DNA of 64,000 nt, from NCBI RefSeq assembly GCF_014279995.1, contig NZ_CP047935.1, positions 1 through 64,000 of the forward strand, read 5' to 3'. How positions within the stretch are numbered: position 1 is the stretch's first letter; the number at the start of each line of letters is the position of its first letter. The DNA comes from Synechococcus sp. BIOS-E4-1. GTDB lineage: Bacteria; Cyanobacteriota; Cyanobacteriia; PCC-6307; Cyanobiaceae. The notes under the pieces are model-generated. The model searched no databases. It was not told where the DNA came from and saw only the letters and a program-made list of their open reading frames with translations. A program made the position numbers and the translations under genes. This document shows positions 30,967 to 40,222 of this stretch, piece after piece.

Positions 30967-31992
30967 ATGACCCTGCGCGTTGCGATCAATGGATTCGGCC
31001 GAATCGGTCGCAATGTGATGCGGGGTTGGATCAGCCGTGGCGCAGACACCGATATCGAGATTGTCGGTGTGAATGCCACTTCAGACCCCAAGACCAGTGC
31101 TCACCTGCTCACTTATGACTCCATCCTGGGCAAGCTTGATCCCAGCGTGAAGATCGAAACCACTGACGACTCGATGATCGTCAATGGCAAGCAGGTGAAG
31201 TTCTTCTCCGATCGCAATCCCCTCAACTGCCCCTGGAAGGACTGGGGGGTCGATCTGGTTCTGGAGTCGACCGGTGTCTTCAACACCGATGAGAAGGCCA
31301 GCATGCACATCCAGGCCGGCGCCAAGAAGGTGATTCTCACCGCTCCGGGTAAAGGCCCCAAGGTCGGCACATTCGTGGTGGGCGTGAATGAGGATCAATA
31401 CCGTCATGAAGATTTCGACATCCTCAGCAATGCCAGTTGCACCACCAACTGCCTCGCTCCCCTGGTGAAAGTGATCGATCAGTCGATCGGCATCAATCGT
31501 GGCCTGATGACCACCATTCACAGCTACACAGGCGACCAGCGGATTCTCGATAACAACCATCGCGATCTGCGCCGTGCCCGCGCTGCTGCTGTGAACATGG
31601 TTCCCACCTCTACCGGTGCAGCCCAGGCTGTTGCTCTGGTCTATCCCGCTGTGAAGGGCAAGTTCACCGGTATCGCGATGCGCGTTCCCACTCCGAACGT
31701 TTCAGCCGTTGACCTGGTGTTTGAGTCCAACCGTGCCTCCTCCGTCGATGAGATCAAGTCGATCCTCAAGGCTGCTGCTGATGGCCCCATGAGCAAGATC
31801 ATCAAGTACGGCGATCTGCCCCTGGTGTCCAGCGACTACGCGGGTACCAATCAGTCGACCATCTTTGACGCGGATCTGACCCTTGCCATGGGCGACAACT
31901 TCTTCAAGATCGTTGCCTGGTACGACAACGAGTGGGGCTACAGCCAAAGAGTCGTGGACCTCGCCGAGGTGGTGGCCAGAAACTGGAAATGA
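30967..31992 (+). CDS. gap2: Glyceraldehyde-3-phosphate dehydrogenase, photosynthetic type
   Basis: Gap2 reduces 1,3-bisphosphoglycerate in the Calvin cycle. The 341-residue product has the Rossmann motif INGFGRIGRN, the coenzyme-pocket segment GVNATSDPKTSAHLL (not the Asp-containing NAD-specific version), and the catalytic C158 in SNASCTTNCLAP. Length and motifs match the NADP-using Gap2 class of cyanobacteria and plastids. ATG at 30967 gives the standard N-terminus TLRVAINGFG. It ends with a strong terminator at 32015. Confidence 0.95.
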   Translation: MTLRVAINGFGRIGRNVMRGWISRGADTDIEIVGVNATSDPKTSAHLLTYDSILGKLDPSVKIETTDDSMIVNGKQVKFFSDRNPLNCPWKDWGVDLVLESTGVFNTDEKASMHIQAGAKKVILTAPGKGPKVGTFVVGVNEDQYRHEDFDILSNASCTTNCLAPLVKVIDQSIGINRGLMTTIHSYTGDQRILDNNHRDLRRARAAAVNMVPTSTGAAQAVALVYPAVKGKFTGIAMRVPTPNVSAVDLVFESNRASSVDEIKSILKAAADGPMSKIIKYGDLPLVSSDYAGTNQSTIFDADLTLAMGDNFFKIVAWYDNEWGYSQRVVDLAEVVARNWK

Positions 31993-32014
31993 TCAGGATC
32001 TGATCTGATGGCTC

Positions 32015-32042
32015 ATCCCTCCCTGCGGGAGGGATTTTTTTT
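32015..32042 (+). terminator. Rho-independent terminator of gap2
   Basis: ATCCCTCCC (32015-32023) pairs perfectly with GGGAGGGAT (32027-32035) over a 3-base loop, followed by a run of T to 32042. It lies between gap2 and convergent thiL. Confidence 0.92.
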
Positions 32043-32044
32043 GG

Positions 32045-33046
32045 TCATGCATCATTCAGTGAGGAGCCGAAGTGATCAAATCCTGCAGCGGCAACAGGAC
32101 GTCTGGTGTCACTCCACACAATTGCATTGCTGTCGCCCGTGATCGAGCCGATCCGGTGGCTGCCCGGTTGATGGTCAATCCAGCGTTGTGCCCAGGCCGG
32201 TGGAAGACTCAGCACCAGCTCGAAATCCTCGCCGCCGTTGAGGCACCATTCGTCCCATCGGCTGCCTGAAGGCCAGTCCGTTGACTTTGGCAGCCATTCC
32301 CGCGTCAGCTGAGCACCGCAATGACTGCTGCTGCAAAGTGCCTGAACCGCTGCCAGAAGGCCATCGCTGCTGTCTGTGCCGGCGGCTCGCCAGGGCATGT
32401 CCTTGGGTTTTTGATCCAACAGAGTGTTCAAGGCATCCAGCCGCGGAATGGGTCGTTGATGCCGGGAGATGGCCAGGTCCCGCAGGCCGACCGTCAGCGT
32501 CTCGTTCTCATCAAGTGCTGGATCGCCCTGCAGAAGTGCAAGCCCCAGCCGGCTCAGGCCATGGGCTCCGCTGGTCACAAGCCAGTCACCTGGACAGGCA
32601 TCAGCGCGGTGCAGACGCAGAGGGCCGACACGGCCCAGTGCGGTGACCGAGATCAGTCTTTGGCTGCCTGCGGAGCAATCCCCTCCCAGCAGGATGCCTC
32701 CGAAGCAGCTGAGAGCTTCGTTGATCCCGCGGTAAAGATCCTCCACCCAGCTCCAGTGAGTGTTTCCAGGTGCCACCAGAGCAACCGTGATCCCATCCAC
32801 AGCAATGGCACCGCTGGCTGCCAGATCCGACAGGTTGGTCGCGACGGCCCGCCAGCCCACATCCTCAGGGCTAGTCGTGCGGTCACTGAAGTGAATGTCT
32901 TCCACCAGAACGTCGGTGTTCACAAGCAGCTGCCGGGTGTCGGCGGCCAGGGTGCACGTGTCATCAGCCAGCTGGCCCGGTGGAGCAAAGCAGGCCAGCC
33001 GCCTGAGCAGCTCCGCTTCACCCAGCTTCGCCAGTGTGAGCGTCAC
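32045..33046 (-). CDS. thiL: Thiamine-monophosphate kinase
   Basis: ThiL phosphorylates thiamine monophosphate to the active cofactor. The 333-residue product has the N-terminal DTCTL(A) metal-binding turn, NTDVLVEDIHF, VATNLSDLAASGA and LLGGDCSAGS, followed by TSGAHGLSRLGLALL and GTDSSDGLLAAVQAL. The C-terminus has the NGGEDFELVLSLP signature. GTG at 33046 is the start. It is 5 bp from the preceding lumenal cyclophilin gene and probably cotranscribed. Confidence 0.93.
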   Translation of the reverse strand: MTLTLAKLGEAELLRRLACFAPPGQLADDTCTLAADTRQLLVNTDVLVEDIHFSDRTTSPEDVGWRAVATNLSDLAASGAIAVDGITVALVAPGNTHWSWVEDLYRGINEALSCFGGILLGGDCSAGSQRLISVTALGRVGPLRLHRADACPGDWLVTSGAHGLSRLGLALLQGDPALDENETLTVGLRDLAISRHQRPIPRLDALNTLLDQKPKDMPWRAAGTDSSDGLLAAVQALCSSSHCGAQLTREWLPKSTDWPSGSRWDEWCLNGGEDFELVLSLPPAWAQRWIDHQPGSHRIGSITGDSNAIVWSDTRRPVAAAGFDHFGSSLNDA

Positions 33047-33051
33047 GGAGC

Positions 33052-34170
33052 TCAGGCGTGCTGCTGGAGTCGATCTGCACCTTCGACAACTCTGATCTTC
33101 TTGATCTCATCGTTGACGCCCAGTTCTTCGAGTACATCGAACCCGTCCACGACATAGCCGAAGGCTGCATTGCGCCCATCCACAAGATTCAGCCCTGCTG
33201 GCGTCAGCTCCGCTTCGTAGAGAAACAGAAAGAACTGGGATGAGCCGTCATCGAGGGCCTGATCGGAGTGTGCCCAACCCAACGTTCCCAGGGTGGCGAA
33301 GGGAAGCACTGGAGTGGCTTTGAACAGACCCACGTCTTCGAAGGTCTGGTTGTAGAGGGTTTCCGGCTCATCGGGAACACGGATTTCGAGGGGCACGTGA
33401 CGTTCCTGCTTGGTTTTTGGATCCACATAGCCGATGTCAGGGCCTTTGGGATCGCCGCTCTGCAGGATGTAGAAGTCTTCGGCACGGTTGAAAGGCAATC
33501 CGTCATAGAAGCCCTTCAGGCTGAGATCGATGAAGGCACCGGCGGTGAGCGGTGCGTTGTAACCATCCACCACGGCAGTGAGATCGCCTTCCGTGGTTTC
33601 GATCACCACAGTGGCTCGGCCGGCCAGCCTTGGCAGGGCATCGAATTCCGAAGGGATCGCTGGCAGTCGGTCATCAATCAGCAGTGCTTCCAGATCACCG
33701 ATCTGGCTGAGGGTCTGGCGCCGTGACTGGATAAATCCCGATTTGTCTTTGTCTTCAACGCGTTCCTGCAGAACGTTCAGGTCATCAGCTACCGCATCAA
33801 GGATCTGTTCAGCCTTTGATTGATCGTCGCTGGGCATCGCGGCGATGATTGCGCTCCTCCTATCGCTCAGCTGGGACTGGGTGCGCTTGAGGCCGCGTCC
33901 GAGAGCGCTCCAGCGCTTGGCACGCAGGTCATCACTGGTGCCTTCAAGCTGATGCTGAAGATCGCGCAGGTCCTGCTGATTCATGGGTAATGAATCGCGC
34001 AGGATCGCCGCTGGATCCTGCACGGCGTTTCCTTGGGGGAGTCCCGCCCAGGCCGCTGGGGTCCAGGTCACCCCAACCAGCATCAGCAGGCTGATAAGCC
34101 ATGCGCTCAAGCGCTGAAATCCCAACCGAATCGCCAAGGAGAACCCCAGGTGCTGAAAGGACTTTGGCAC
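33052..34170 (-). CDS. Cyclophilin-type peptidyl-prolyl isomerase, CYP38/TLP40-like
   Basis: The 372-residue product begins with a signal peptide (hydrophobic segment [10 protein letters not shown], then AWAG), a helical domain rich in Gln/Asp (about 50-175), and a cyclophilin-like C-terminal domain ([22 protein letters not shown], then [20 protein letters not shown]). This layout matches the plant lumenal protein TLP40/CYP38, involved in photosystem II assembly. Whether isomerase activity is kept is uncertain. The start GTG is divergent from efp by about 30 bp. Confidence 0.85.
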   Translation of the reverse strand: MPKSFQHLGFSLAIRLGFQRLSAWLISLLMLVGVTWTPAAWAGLPQGNAVQDPAAILRDSLPMNQQDLRDLQHQLEGTSDDLRAKRWSALGRGLKRTQSQLSDRRSAIIAAMPSDDQSKAEQILDAVADDLNVLQERVEDKDKSGFIQSRRQTLSQIGDLEALLIDDRLPAIPSEFDALPRLAGRATVVIETTEGDLTAVVDGYNAPLTAGAFIDLSLKGFYDGLPFNRAEDFYILQSGDPKGPDIGYVDPKTKQERHVPLEIRVPDEPETLYNQTFEDVGLFKATPVLPFATLGTLGWAHSDQALDDGSSQFFLFLYEAELTPAGLNLVDGRNAAFGYVVDGFDVLEELGVNDEIKKIRVVEGADRLQQHA

Positions 34171-34175
34171 AGCCG

Positions 34176-34181
34176 TATGAT
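34176..34181 (+). promoter_or_regulatory. Candidate -10 box of efp
   Basis: TATGAT at 34176-34181 would place transcription start about 15 bp before the efp ATG. No convincing -35 box is present, and the site overlaps the divergent gene's leader. Confidence 0.35.
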
Positions 34182-34202
34182 CCCCTGAACCGTTCGGCGG
34201 GA

Positions 34203-34766
34203 ATGATCTCCAGCAACGACTTTCGCACCGGCACCACGATTGAGCTCGACGGTGCCGTTTGGCGCGTGGTCGAGTTCCTGCACGTGAAGCCTGGCAAAGG
34301 TTCGGCCTTCGTTCGCACCAAGCTCAAGGCTGTCCAGACCGGCAGCGTTGTTGACAAAACCTTTCGCGCCGGAGAGATGGTGCCTCAGGCTTTGTTGGAG
34401 AAAACCACCCTCCAGCACACCTACATGGAAGGTGAGGACTATGTCTTTATGGACATGTCGAGCTATGAGGAGACCCGGCTCACCGCTCAGCAGATTGGTG
34501 ACAGCCGCAAATACCTCAAGGAGGGGATGGAAGTGAGTGTGGTCTCGTGGAACGAGAAGCCCCTTGAAGTTGAATTGCCCAACTCCGTTGTGCTGGAGAT
34601 CACCCAGACCGACCCTGGCGTGAAAGGTGACACTGCCACTGGTGGAACCAAGCCTGCGATCCTCGAAACCGGTGCTCAGGTGATGGTTCCTCTGTTCCTT
34701 TCGATTGGCGAGAAGATCAAGGTGGATACCCGCAACGATTCCTACCTGGGTCGGGAGAGCAGCTGA
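34203..34766 (+). CDS. efp: Elongation factor P
   Basis: EF-P rescues ribosomes stalled at polyproline stretches. The 187-residue product starts [17 protein letters not shown]; the conserved loop lysine is K32 in KPGKGSAF. The C-terminal signature [20 protein letters not shown] is present. An ATG at 34101 is open in frame but lies upstream of the family start. accB begins 2 bp after its stop, an arrangement I recall from other cyanobacteria. Confidence 0.96.
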   Translation: MISSNDFRTGTTIELDGAVWRVVEFLHVKPGKGSAFVRTKLKAVQTGSVVDKTFRAGEMVPQALLEKTTLQHTYMEGEDYVFMDMSSYEETRLTAQQIGDSRKYLKEGMEVSVVSWNEKPLEVELPNSVVLEITQTDPGVKGDTATGGTKPAILETGAQVMVPLFLSIGEKIKVDTRNDSYLGRESS

Positions 34767-34768
34767 TC

Positions 34769-35254
34769 ATGCAACTCGATCACGATCAGCTGCACAAGCT
34801 TTTGGATGTCCTGGGTGATAGTGATATCCAGGAGTTCCGCCTTGAAGGCGACGACTTTCGCCTGGAGGTTCGTCGCAACCTGCCGGTCACAGCGGTGGCT
34901 GCCCCGGTGGCCCCTGTTGTCCAGGCTGTGCCCCCGGCCCCTGTCGCTGATGTCCCTGCCCAGGGGGAAACAGCTTCAGCAGCCCCACCGCCTGCGGCGG
35001 GTTCCCGTTCTGATCTGGTTGATGTCACGGCACCGATGGTCGGGACTTTCTACACCGCTCCTGCTCCGGGGGAAGCTCCCTTCGTGGAGATCGGTAATCG
35101 GATCAATGCCGGTCAGACGATCTGCATTCTTGAGGCGATGAAGCTCATGAACGAGCTGGAAGCGGAGGTTGCAGGCGAGGTGGTGGAAATCCTTGTGGAT
35201 AACGGCACTCCGGTGGAATTCGGTCAGGTGCTGATGCGCGTCAAGCCCGGCTGA
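34769..35254 (+). CDS. accB: Biotin carboxyl carrier protein of acetyl-CoA carboxylase
   Basis: AccB carries biotin between the carboxylase and transferase of acetyl-CoA carboxylase in fatty-acid synthesis. The 161-residue product has an N-terminal dimerising segment (residues 1-35), an Ala/Pro linker (40-80) and the biotinyl domain with biotinylated K125 in EAMKLMNE. It directly follows efp and overlaps the convergent pdxA by 14 bp. Confidence 0.96.
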   Translation: MQLDHDQLHKLLDVLGDSDIQEFRLEGDDFRLEVRRNLPVTAVAAPVAPVVQAVPPAPVADVPAQGETASAAPPPAAGSRSDLVDVTAPMVGTFYTAPAPGEAPFVEIGNRINAGQTICILEAMKLMNELEAEVAGEVVEILVDNGTPVEFGQVLMRVKPG

Positions 35255-36275
35255 GCTCCCAGGCCGCCTGGATGGCGGCCAGCATGCTTGCTCCCCTTGC
35301 CACTCCTCGTCCGGCGATATCAAAGCCTGTGCCGTGGTCTGGAGAGGTTCGCAGAAAAGACAAGCCCAGAGTGGTGTTCACGGCCTGATCGAAGGCCAGC
35401 AACTTCACCGGAATCAGGCCCTGATCGTGATAAAGGGCCAGGATTCCATCAGGTCCGATCTGACCAGAATCGTTGCTCCAGGCCTTGGCCGCACTCAGCC
35501 AGCAGCTGTCTGGCGGTAAGGGGCCTTTCAGCTGAAAGCAGGGATGCTCGCTCGCCCACCGCTCCAGCAACGGCTTCAACCACAGCTGCTCCTCTTCTCC
35601 GAGTTGCCCCTGCTCTCCGGCATGCGGGTTGAGGCCGGCCACCAGCAATTGAGGAGCAGGATTGAAGCGCAGGCAGAACCCTGCCAGTTCATCGAGCTTG
35701 CGTTCAACCAGGTCTGCCGTGAGCACTGCTGGAACCTGACCAAGCGGGATGTGCGTGGTGGCCAGCAAAGTGTTCAACCTCCATCCGGTTGCCGGGGAGA
35801 CAGCCGTGAACAGCATGGAGGCAGTTTTGCGTCCATCGAGTTCCGCCAGACGTTCGGTCTGACCGGGATAGTGATGTCCGGCTTGATGCCAGGCATGTTT
35901 CGCGATCGGTGCTGTCACCAGTGCCCGTGCTTGTTGTTGTTGGACCAGCTCCACAGCTCTGCTCAGCCATCGGAACCCGGCTTCTCCGCTTCTGACTCCT
36001 GCATCGCCGGGAAGCAGAGGCCCTCCAGGTACCGGTAGATCCTCAATCGTCAGTGCATCTGGATCCGCGATGGGGTCTGGCGTGTGCAATCTCAGATGGT
36101 CAGCGGTCTGTTGCAGGCTGGCCCTGCAGCCCACAAGCACGGGCATCGGCATGTCCGCTGGTCGCCTGGGATCAGCCAGGGCTTTCAGCGTGACTTCCAT
36201 GCCGATTCCAGCAGGATCTCCGAGTGCGATCACAAGGCGCTGTTTAGCGTCATGGCATTCGATGGATGAGGTCAT
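35241..36275 (-). CDS. pdxA: 4-hydroxythreonine-4-phosphate dehydrogenase
   Basis: PdxA oxidises 4-phosphohydroxy-L-threonine in the DXP-dependent pyridoxal phosphate pathway. The 344-residue product carries GDPAGIGMEV near the N-terminus, VTAPIAKHAW, ATTHIPLGQVP and AGLNPHAGEQG. The C-terminus has YHDQGLIPVKLLAFDQAVNT and TSPDHGTGFDIAG. Length and motifs fit well. Its ATG overlaps the start of a short divergent gene. Confidence 0.94.
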   Translation of the reverse strand: MTSSIECHDAKQRLVIALGDPAGIGMEVTLKALADPRRPADMPMPVLVGCRASLQQTADHLRLHTPDPIADPDALTIEDLPVPGGPLLPGDAGVRSGEAGFRWLSRAVELVQQQQARALVTAPIAKHAWHQAGHHYPGQTERLAELDGRKTASMLFTAVSPATGWRLNTLLATTHIPLGQVPAVLTADLVERKLDELAGFCLRFNPAPQLLVAGLNPHAGEQGQLGEEEQLWLKPLLERWASEHPCFQLKGPLPPDSCWLSAAKAWSNDSGQIGPDGILALYHDQGLIPVKLLAFDQAVNTTLGLSFLRTSPDHGTGFDIAGRGVARGASMLAAIQAAWELSRA

Positions 36276-36465
36276 GCTGCGTTGGCTGGTGATCGGCCTG
36301 TTGCTCTACGGCCTGGGAACGGCTCTTCGCCAGGGCTGGCTGGAAGTTCAGTGGAGTCGCATGCTGCATGATGCAGGTCTGAACTTCATTGATCCTGATC
36401 AGCCCTTGAGGCTGGATCGGATTCCTCTGCTCAGTCCGGAGCGCACCGAGTCGGATCCTCCGTGA
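36262..36465 (+). CDS. Small membrane protein, conserved hypothetical
   Basis: The 67-residue product begins MDEVMLRWLVIGLLLYGLG, a membrane helix at residues 4-20, with a charged C-terminal half ending PERTESDPP. No family was recognised. An alternative ATG at 36274 would remove four residues and has a better upstream GAGG. It is divergent with pdxA (starts overlap by 14 bp) and overlaps the 3' end of the SDR gene by 35 bp. Confidence 0.6.
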   Translation: MDEVMLRWLVIGLLLYGLGTALRQGWLEVQWSRMLHDAGLNFIDPDQPLRLDRIPLLSPERTESDPP

Positions 36466-37357
36466 GTCTCTCCGCTTCCAGGCAGTGGGAGAGTCCGCTG
36501 CGGAAGTTGGGATGAATCAGGGTGTAGCCAAGTGTCTTGCAGAGAAGATCGTTGCTCACCCTGCGATTTTCGGCCCAGAAGCTACGGGCCATGGCACTCA
36601 TGTCTGCCTCGGCATCCTCGTAATGGCGAGCTTCCGGCAGATCGCAGTCCAAAAGGTCTGCGGCATGACGCTGCATCACATGACTCGGAGCTGGCTCGTG
36701 ATCACAGATGTTCACGACCGGAGGGTGCTGCCCTGCGGCAGAGCAGTGCATCATGTGCAGGCAGGCCGCGGCGATGTCGTCGACGTGCACCCTGCAGAAC
36801 ACCTGTCCTGGCTTGTGTATGGGTTTCAGGGTGCCAGCCTTCACTGCGGCCAGAGGTGAGCGACCCGGTCCGTAGATCCCCGGTAAGCGCAGAATCTGTA
36901 CGGGGAGTCCGCTGTTCAGCCACTCTCGTTCGCAGATCAGACGTCTGCGGCTGCGATCCTGGCCTGGTCGCGGTGCATCCGTTTCACTGACCCAGGCCCC
37001 TCCTGTGTCGCCGTAGATGCCGGTGGTGGACAGATAGCCGGCCCAGCGAAGGGGCAGTCGACTGAGCTGAGACCCCAGTGTCCGCAAAACAGGGTCGGTC
37101 TGATCACGGCCTGGGGGAATGGTGCTCAGCAGATGGGTGACACCATGCAGCTCTGAGTCCGATGGCAGCACGTACTGGTCAGTGTCAAAGCGCAGAGCTC
37201 TGCTCTTGGGATCGGGGTTTCTGCGAGTGGTGAGCACCCTGATGTTCAGGGCTTCCGCCAGGGCCGCGACCCGACGTCCACTGAAGCCAGCTCCAAGGAT
37301 GCACAGCGTGGATCCAGTGGGCAGCGATCGGCAACGGTTGACAAGCGATTCCGGCAT
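36431..37357 (-). CDS. NAD-dependent epimerase/dehydratase-like SDR protein
   Basis: The 308-residue product has a Rossmann motif LCILGAGFSGRRVAA, and later LSTTGIYGDTGGAWVSE and LRLPGIYGPGRSPL. CRVHVDDIAAACLHMM is another SDR-type segment. It resembles the extended SDR proteins of cyanobacteria related to nucleoside-sugar or reductase families; the substrate is unknown. ATG at 37357 gives a plausible N-terminus just before the Rossmann strand; the open frame upstream to 37567 is not used. Confidence 0.8.
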   Translation of the reverse strand: MPESLVNRCRSLPTGSTLCILGAGFSGRRVAALAEALNIRVLTTRRNPDPKSRALRFDTDQYVLPSDSELHGVTHLLSTIPPGRDQTDPVLRTLGSQLSRLPLRWAGYLSTTGIYGDTGGAWVSETDAPRPGQDRSRRRLICEREWLNSGLPVQILRLPGIYGPGRSPLAAVKAGTLKPIHKPGQVFCRVHVDDIAAACLHMMHCSAAGQHPPVVNICDHEPAPSHVMQRHAADLLDCDLPEARHYEDAEADMSAMARSFWAENRRVSNDLLCKTLGYTLIHPNFRSGLSHCLEAERLTEDPTRCAPD

Positions 37358-37429
37358 GAGTACAAACGTATCAGTGGCAATGCAGCCGTGACCAGTTCCT
37401 GTCTTCCCCTGATGTCCTATCCGGCGTCC

Positions 37430-37624
37430 ATGCTGCCTCGAAGCGCCGATAATCGCAGCATTGTGATCTCGACTGGCGAGAATGCTGCGTTGCGTCGCTT
37501 GGCTGCGACTTTGTTTGCCTCGGTCTTGGTGAGTGCGGCCTTTTTGCTGGCACCTGAGCAGCCTCAACAGCAGGCATCAATCTGTCAGCAGCATCATTCA
37601 GCAGAGGCTTGCAGAGTCTGGTGA
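37430..37624 (+). CDS. Small membrane-anchored hypothetical protein
   Basis: The 64-residue product MLPRSADNRSIVISTGENAA has a single hydrophobic segment (about 23-42) and a short C-terminal region with two Cys (SICQQHHSAEACRVW). Conserved short exported proteins with a similar C-terminus occur in picocyanobacteria from memory; no function is known. ATG at 37412 and GTG at 37388 are alternative starts. It lies between divergent and convergent minus-strand neighbours. Confidence 0.55.
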   Translation: MLPRSADNRSIVISTGENAALRRLAATLFASVLVSAAFLLAPEQPQQQASICQQHHSAEACRVW

Positions 37625-37646
37625 TCAGGGATCGGGCTGCGTTGGT

Positions 37647-38078
37647 TCAGGCAGCCTCAAAGCCCCAGTCCTGATGTCCCTGATTGTTGAGGGATGCATC
37701 CGGTGCCATCGATGCATTGGTGGTTTGATTCAGTTCCGGTTGTGCCCATTGCAGAAGTCTCAGTGCAAGGCGCAAATCACCATCCATCCAGGCACGGATC
37801 GCCATGGCTCGGCGCGGATCGTAAAAGCGCTGGCGTCGATACCAATCAAAAACATCGGAATCTGATTTGTGCCCATTGCATGAGAGGCAGGCGGGAACAC
37901 AATTTTCTGTAATGCTTAAACCACCCTTAGCTCTTGGAAGAATATGGTCGATCGATTCTGATTGTTTACCGCAGTAAATACAGCTTTTGCCGGTGTAAGT
38001 GTGTAGCGATTGACGCCATCTTCGGACTCGCAGTTTAGGGCATAGATCTTCAAGGAAAACCGCGTCCCTGTTATGCAT
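37647..38078 (-). CDS. HNH endonuclease family protein
   Basis: The 143-residue product has a zinc-structured HNH motif: C33/C36 (CIYCG), the central D44-H45 in SIDHILPRA, N59, then C64/C67 with N68 and H70 (CLSCNGHK). The C-terminal part is rich in Trp and Arg. HNH proteins of this size are common in cyanobacterial genomes and may act on DNA. Substrate and function are unknown. It is divergent from an SNF2-type helicase about 208 bp away. Confidence 0.85.
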   Translation of the reverse strand: MHNRDAVFLEDLCPKLRVRRWRQSLHTYTGKSCIYCGKQSESIDHILPRAKGGLSITENCVPACLSCNGHKSDSDVFDWYRRQRFYDPRRAMAIRAWMDGDLRLALRLLQWAQPELNQTTNASMAPDASLNNQGHQDWGFEAA

Positions 38079-38286
38079 CCGAATGGTTCGGTTGTGATAA
38101 TTCTGTCGCTTTCGCTGGCTTCGTCAATGTGTTCTTCGCTGCATTTTTGGCACTTTTTCAAGTGTGATATTTGAGGTTCAAGCCCCTTGTGGTGCTCAGA
38201 AGAAGCAATACAATTCCATTTGCTGAGTTGTCGTTACGGCTTCATCAACGTCCAGCTGCAGCCTTGGGCTCACCCCTTCAGGACTT

Positions 38287-39837
38287 GTGAGGGTCACCTA
38301 CCCCTTTGATGCCGTGACCCACGCGCAGATGGGTCGGATCAGGCCTCGGGGACTCTGGAAAGGCTCGAAGCATGGCTGGGAATTTCCCCTGGCCGCAGCA
38401 GAGTGCCTGCTCGACCGTTTGGGCTCACGTTTTCGGGTTGAAGAGGAACTGGTGCGTTGGCTGGACTGGCACCGTCATCCATTGCCGCCTCTTCCTCATC
38501 ACCGGGAGCTGATGGCCAGTGCCGACCTGGATCGGCCTCTTGCTGATGGTCGTACACCGCTTCCTCATCAACGTTCGGGTGCGCGCTGGCTGCTGGCTCG
38601 TCGTGGAGCCTTGTTGGCTGATGAGATGGGTTTGGGAAAGACGCTCACATCCCTTCTGGCGGCTCGCGCCTTGCTGCGTGTAGTGCCTCTGCGCCTGATG
38701 GTGATCGCTCCTGTGGGACTTCACCCGCACTGGCAGCGTGAAGCGAAGTCTCTTGATCTCGAGTGCACACTGCACAGCTGGGCCCGCTTACCGGGTGACC
38801 TTCCGGAAGCGGGAACACTTCTGGTGGTTGATGAAGCCCATTACGCCCAGTCACTTCAGGCTCAGCGGACCCAGGCCCTGTTGCGCTTGGCCCGCCATCC
38901 GCGGCTGCGGGCGGTCTGGATGCTCACGGGCACACCCGTCCGCAATGGTCGACCGATTCAGTTTTTTCCGCTGCTGGCTGCCATGGATCATCCACTGGCT
39001 CGCGATCAGCGTTCATTTGAGGAGATTTTTTGCCAGGGACACTGGAGTGAACAGGGTGGTCGGCGCCGTTGGCGTGCTGATGGTGCAAGTCGTCTGGAGG
39101 AGTTGCGGCGCCTCACCAGACCATTGATTCTGCATCGACGCAAGCAGCAGGTGCTGGGTCTTCCGGCCAAGCAGCGTCGCTGCCATGGCGTTTCACTGGC
39201 TGCTGATCAGGCGCTTGGATTCGATCACCGCCTGCGTCTTGTGGTGGAGGACTATCGCCGCCGTGTGCAGATCGGTGAAGTGCGTTCGGATGCTGAATCA
39301 CTTGCCGTGCTCACCTCCCTGCGCATGATTGCGGCGGAATTTAAGCTTCCAGCTGCTCAGGCGCTGGTGGAGCAGTTGCGTGCTGATGGTCAGGCGATCG
39401 TGCTGTTCAGCTCCTTCGTGTCACCGCTTCAGCTCCTGCAGCAGCGGCTGGGTGGTGAACTGTTAACCGGTCGGCAAAAACCGGAACAGCGACAGGCTGC
39501 TGTGGATCATTTTCAGGCTGGTGGAACGGATCTGCTTTTGGCGACCTACGGCTGCGGAGGGTTGGGATTCACACTGCATCGGGCACGTCAGGTCGTGCTT
39601 CTGGAGAGGCCCTGGACCCCGGGCGATGTTGACCAGGCGGAGGATCGTTGCCACCGCATCGGCATGGATGGCGGGCTGACCAGCCATTGGCTTCAGCTTG
39701 GTCTGGCCGATCAGCTTGTGGATGGTCTTGTGGCCAGCAAGGCTGACAAGATCGAGTTGCTGCTGGGCCCACGTCGTATCAGCGTGGATCGTCAGCCGTT
39801 ACCAGCCATGGTGTCCCGTTGTTTGCAGGATTGCTGA
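38287..39837 (+). CDS. SNF2-family DNA-dependent ATPase/helicase
   Basis: The 516-residue product has the SNF2 motifs: I DEMGLGKT (112-119), II DEAH (182-185), III LTGTP (213-217) and VI QAEDRCHRIG (450-459). It is compact, with only about 90 residues before motif I, and its N-terminal segment resembles a HARP-like region (VTYPFDAVTHAQM). It may remodel DNA or act in repair. GTG at 38287 is the start. The gene is divergent from the HNH nuclease and its 3' end overlaps the next gene by 46 bp. Confidence 0.88.
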   Translation: MRVTYPFDAVTHAQMGRIRPRGLWKGSKHGWEFPLAAAECLLDRLGSRFRVEEELVRWLDWHRHPLPPLPHHRELMASADLDRPLADGRTPLPHQRSGARWLLARRGALLADEMGLGKTLTSLLAARALLRVVPLRLMVIAPVGLHPHWQREAKSLDLECTLHSWARLPGDLPEAGTLLVVDEAHYAQSLQAQRTQALLRLARHPRLRAVWMLTGTPVRNGRPIQFFPLLAAMDHPLARDQRSFEEIFCQGHWSEQGGRRRWRADGASRLEELRRLTRPLILHRRKQQVLGLPAKQRRCHGVSLAADQALGFDHRLRLVVEDYRRRVQIGEVRSDAESLAVLTSLRMIAAEFKLPAAQALVEQLRADGQAIVLFSSFVSPLQLLQQRLGGELLTGRQKPEQRQAAVDHFQAGGTDLLLATYGCGGLGFTLHRARQVVLLERPWTPGDVDQAEDRCHRIGMDGGLTSHWLQLGLADQLVDGLVASKADKIELLLGPRRISVDRQPLPAMVSRCLQDC

Positions 39838-40217
39838 CGCACGTCCAGCTCGTGCTCGAGCAGAGGATCTCTGGATTTGTTCTGGTCTTTGAGCAGGGAT
39901 AAGGCCTGGCTCACATCAGCGCAGGCCTCTTCATCACGCCCCATCAGTGTCTGGATCAGTGACCTGTCGGTCAGCGGCACTGGATTGCCAGGGTGACTCA
40001 CCACAACCGCATTGCAATGATCAAGGGCTTTGTCCAGTCGCTGCAAATTGAGATCTTCAAGGCAGCTGGATGCTTTCACCTGGGCATCGGCTGAAACAGC
40101 TTGGGGACTCTTGGCGTTCCTGCAGGCCTGGATCGTGAGTAGCAGAGCGCCGATCAGGAGAAGCGAATGCGGCCATCTGGACCTCCAATCGGCTCGCGCA
40201 GGCCTAAGCAATGTCAA
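39792..40217 (-). CDS. Lipoprotein-like TPR-type small protein
   Basis: The 141-residue product has a hydrophobic N-terminal segment ending LLTIQAC, a weak lipobox, and then a region with TPR-like helices (LNLQRLDKALDHCNAVVVSH, then TLMGRDEEACADVSQALSLL). No specific family is recognised. A TTG at 40217 (or 40211) is the start. It overlaps the convergent SNF2 gene at its 3' end, and the next minus-strand gene ends 5 bp upstream. Confidence 0.6.
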   Translation of the reverse strand: MTLLRPARADWRSRWPHSLLLIGALLLTIQACRNAKSPQAVSADAQVKASSCLEDLNLQRLDKALDHCNAVVVSHPGNPVPLTDRSLIQTLMGRDEEACADVSQALSLLKDQNKSRDPLLEHELDVRQQSCKQRDTMAGNG

Positions 40218-40222
40218 CGGTT

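Noticed and set aside
37916-38161. Minus-strand 81-residue frame beginning MKKCQKCSEEHIDEASE with a CxxC motif
   Set aside because: It overlaps the HNH gene in another frame, and its later sequence has no recognisable domain. The HNH frame is better supported by its complete motif.
38170-38186. GGTTCAAG-like T-arm sequence suggesting a tRNA
   Set aside because: No matching stem or acceptor pairing surrounds it.
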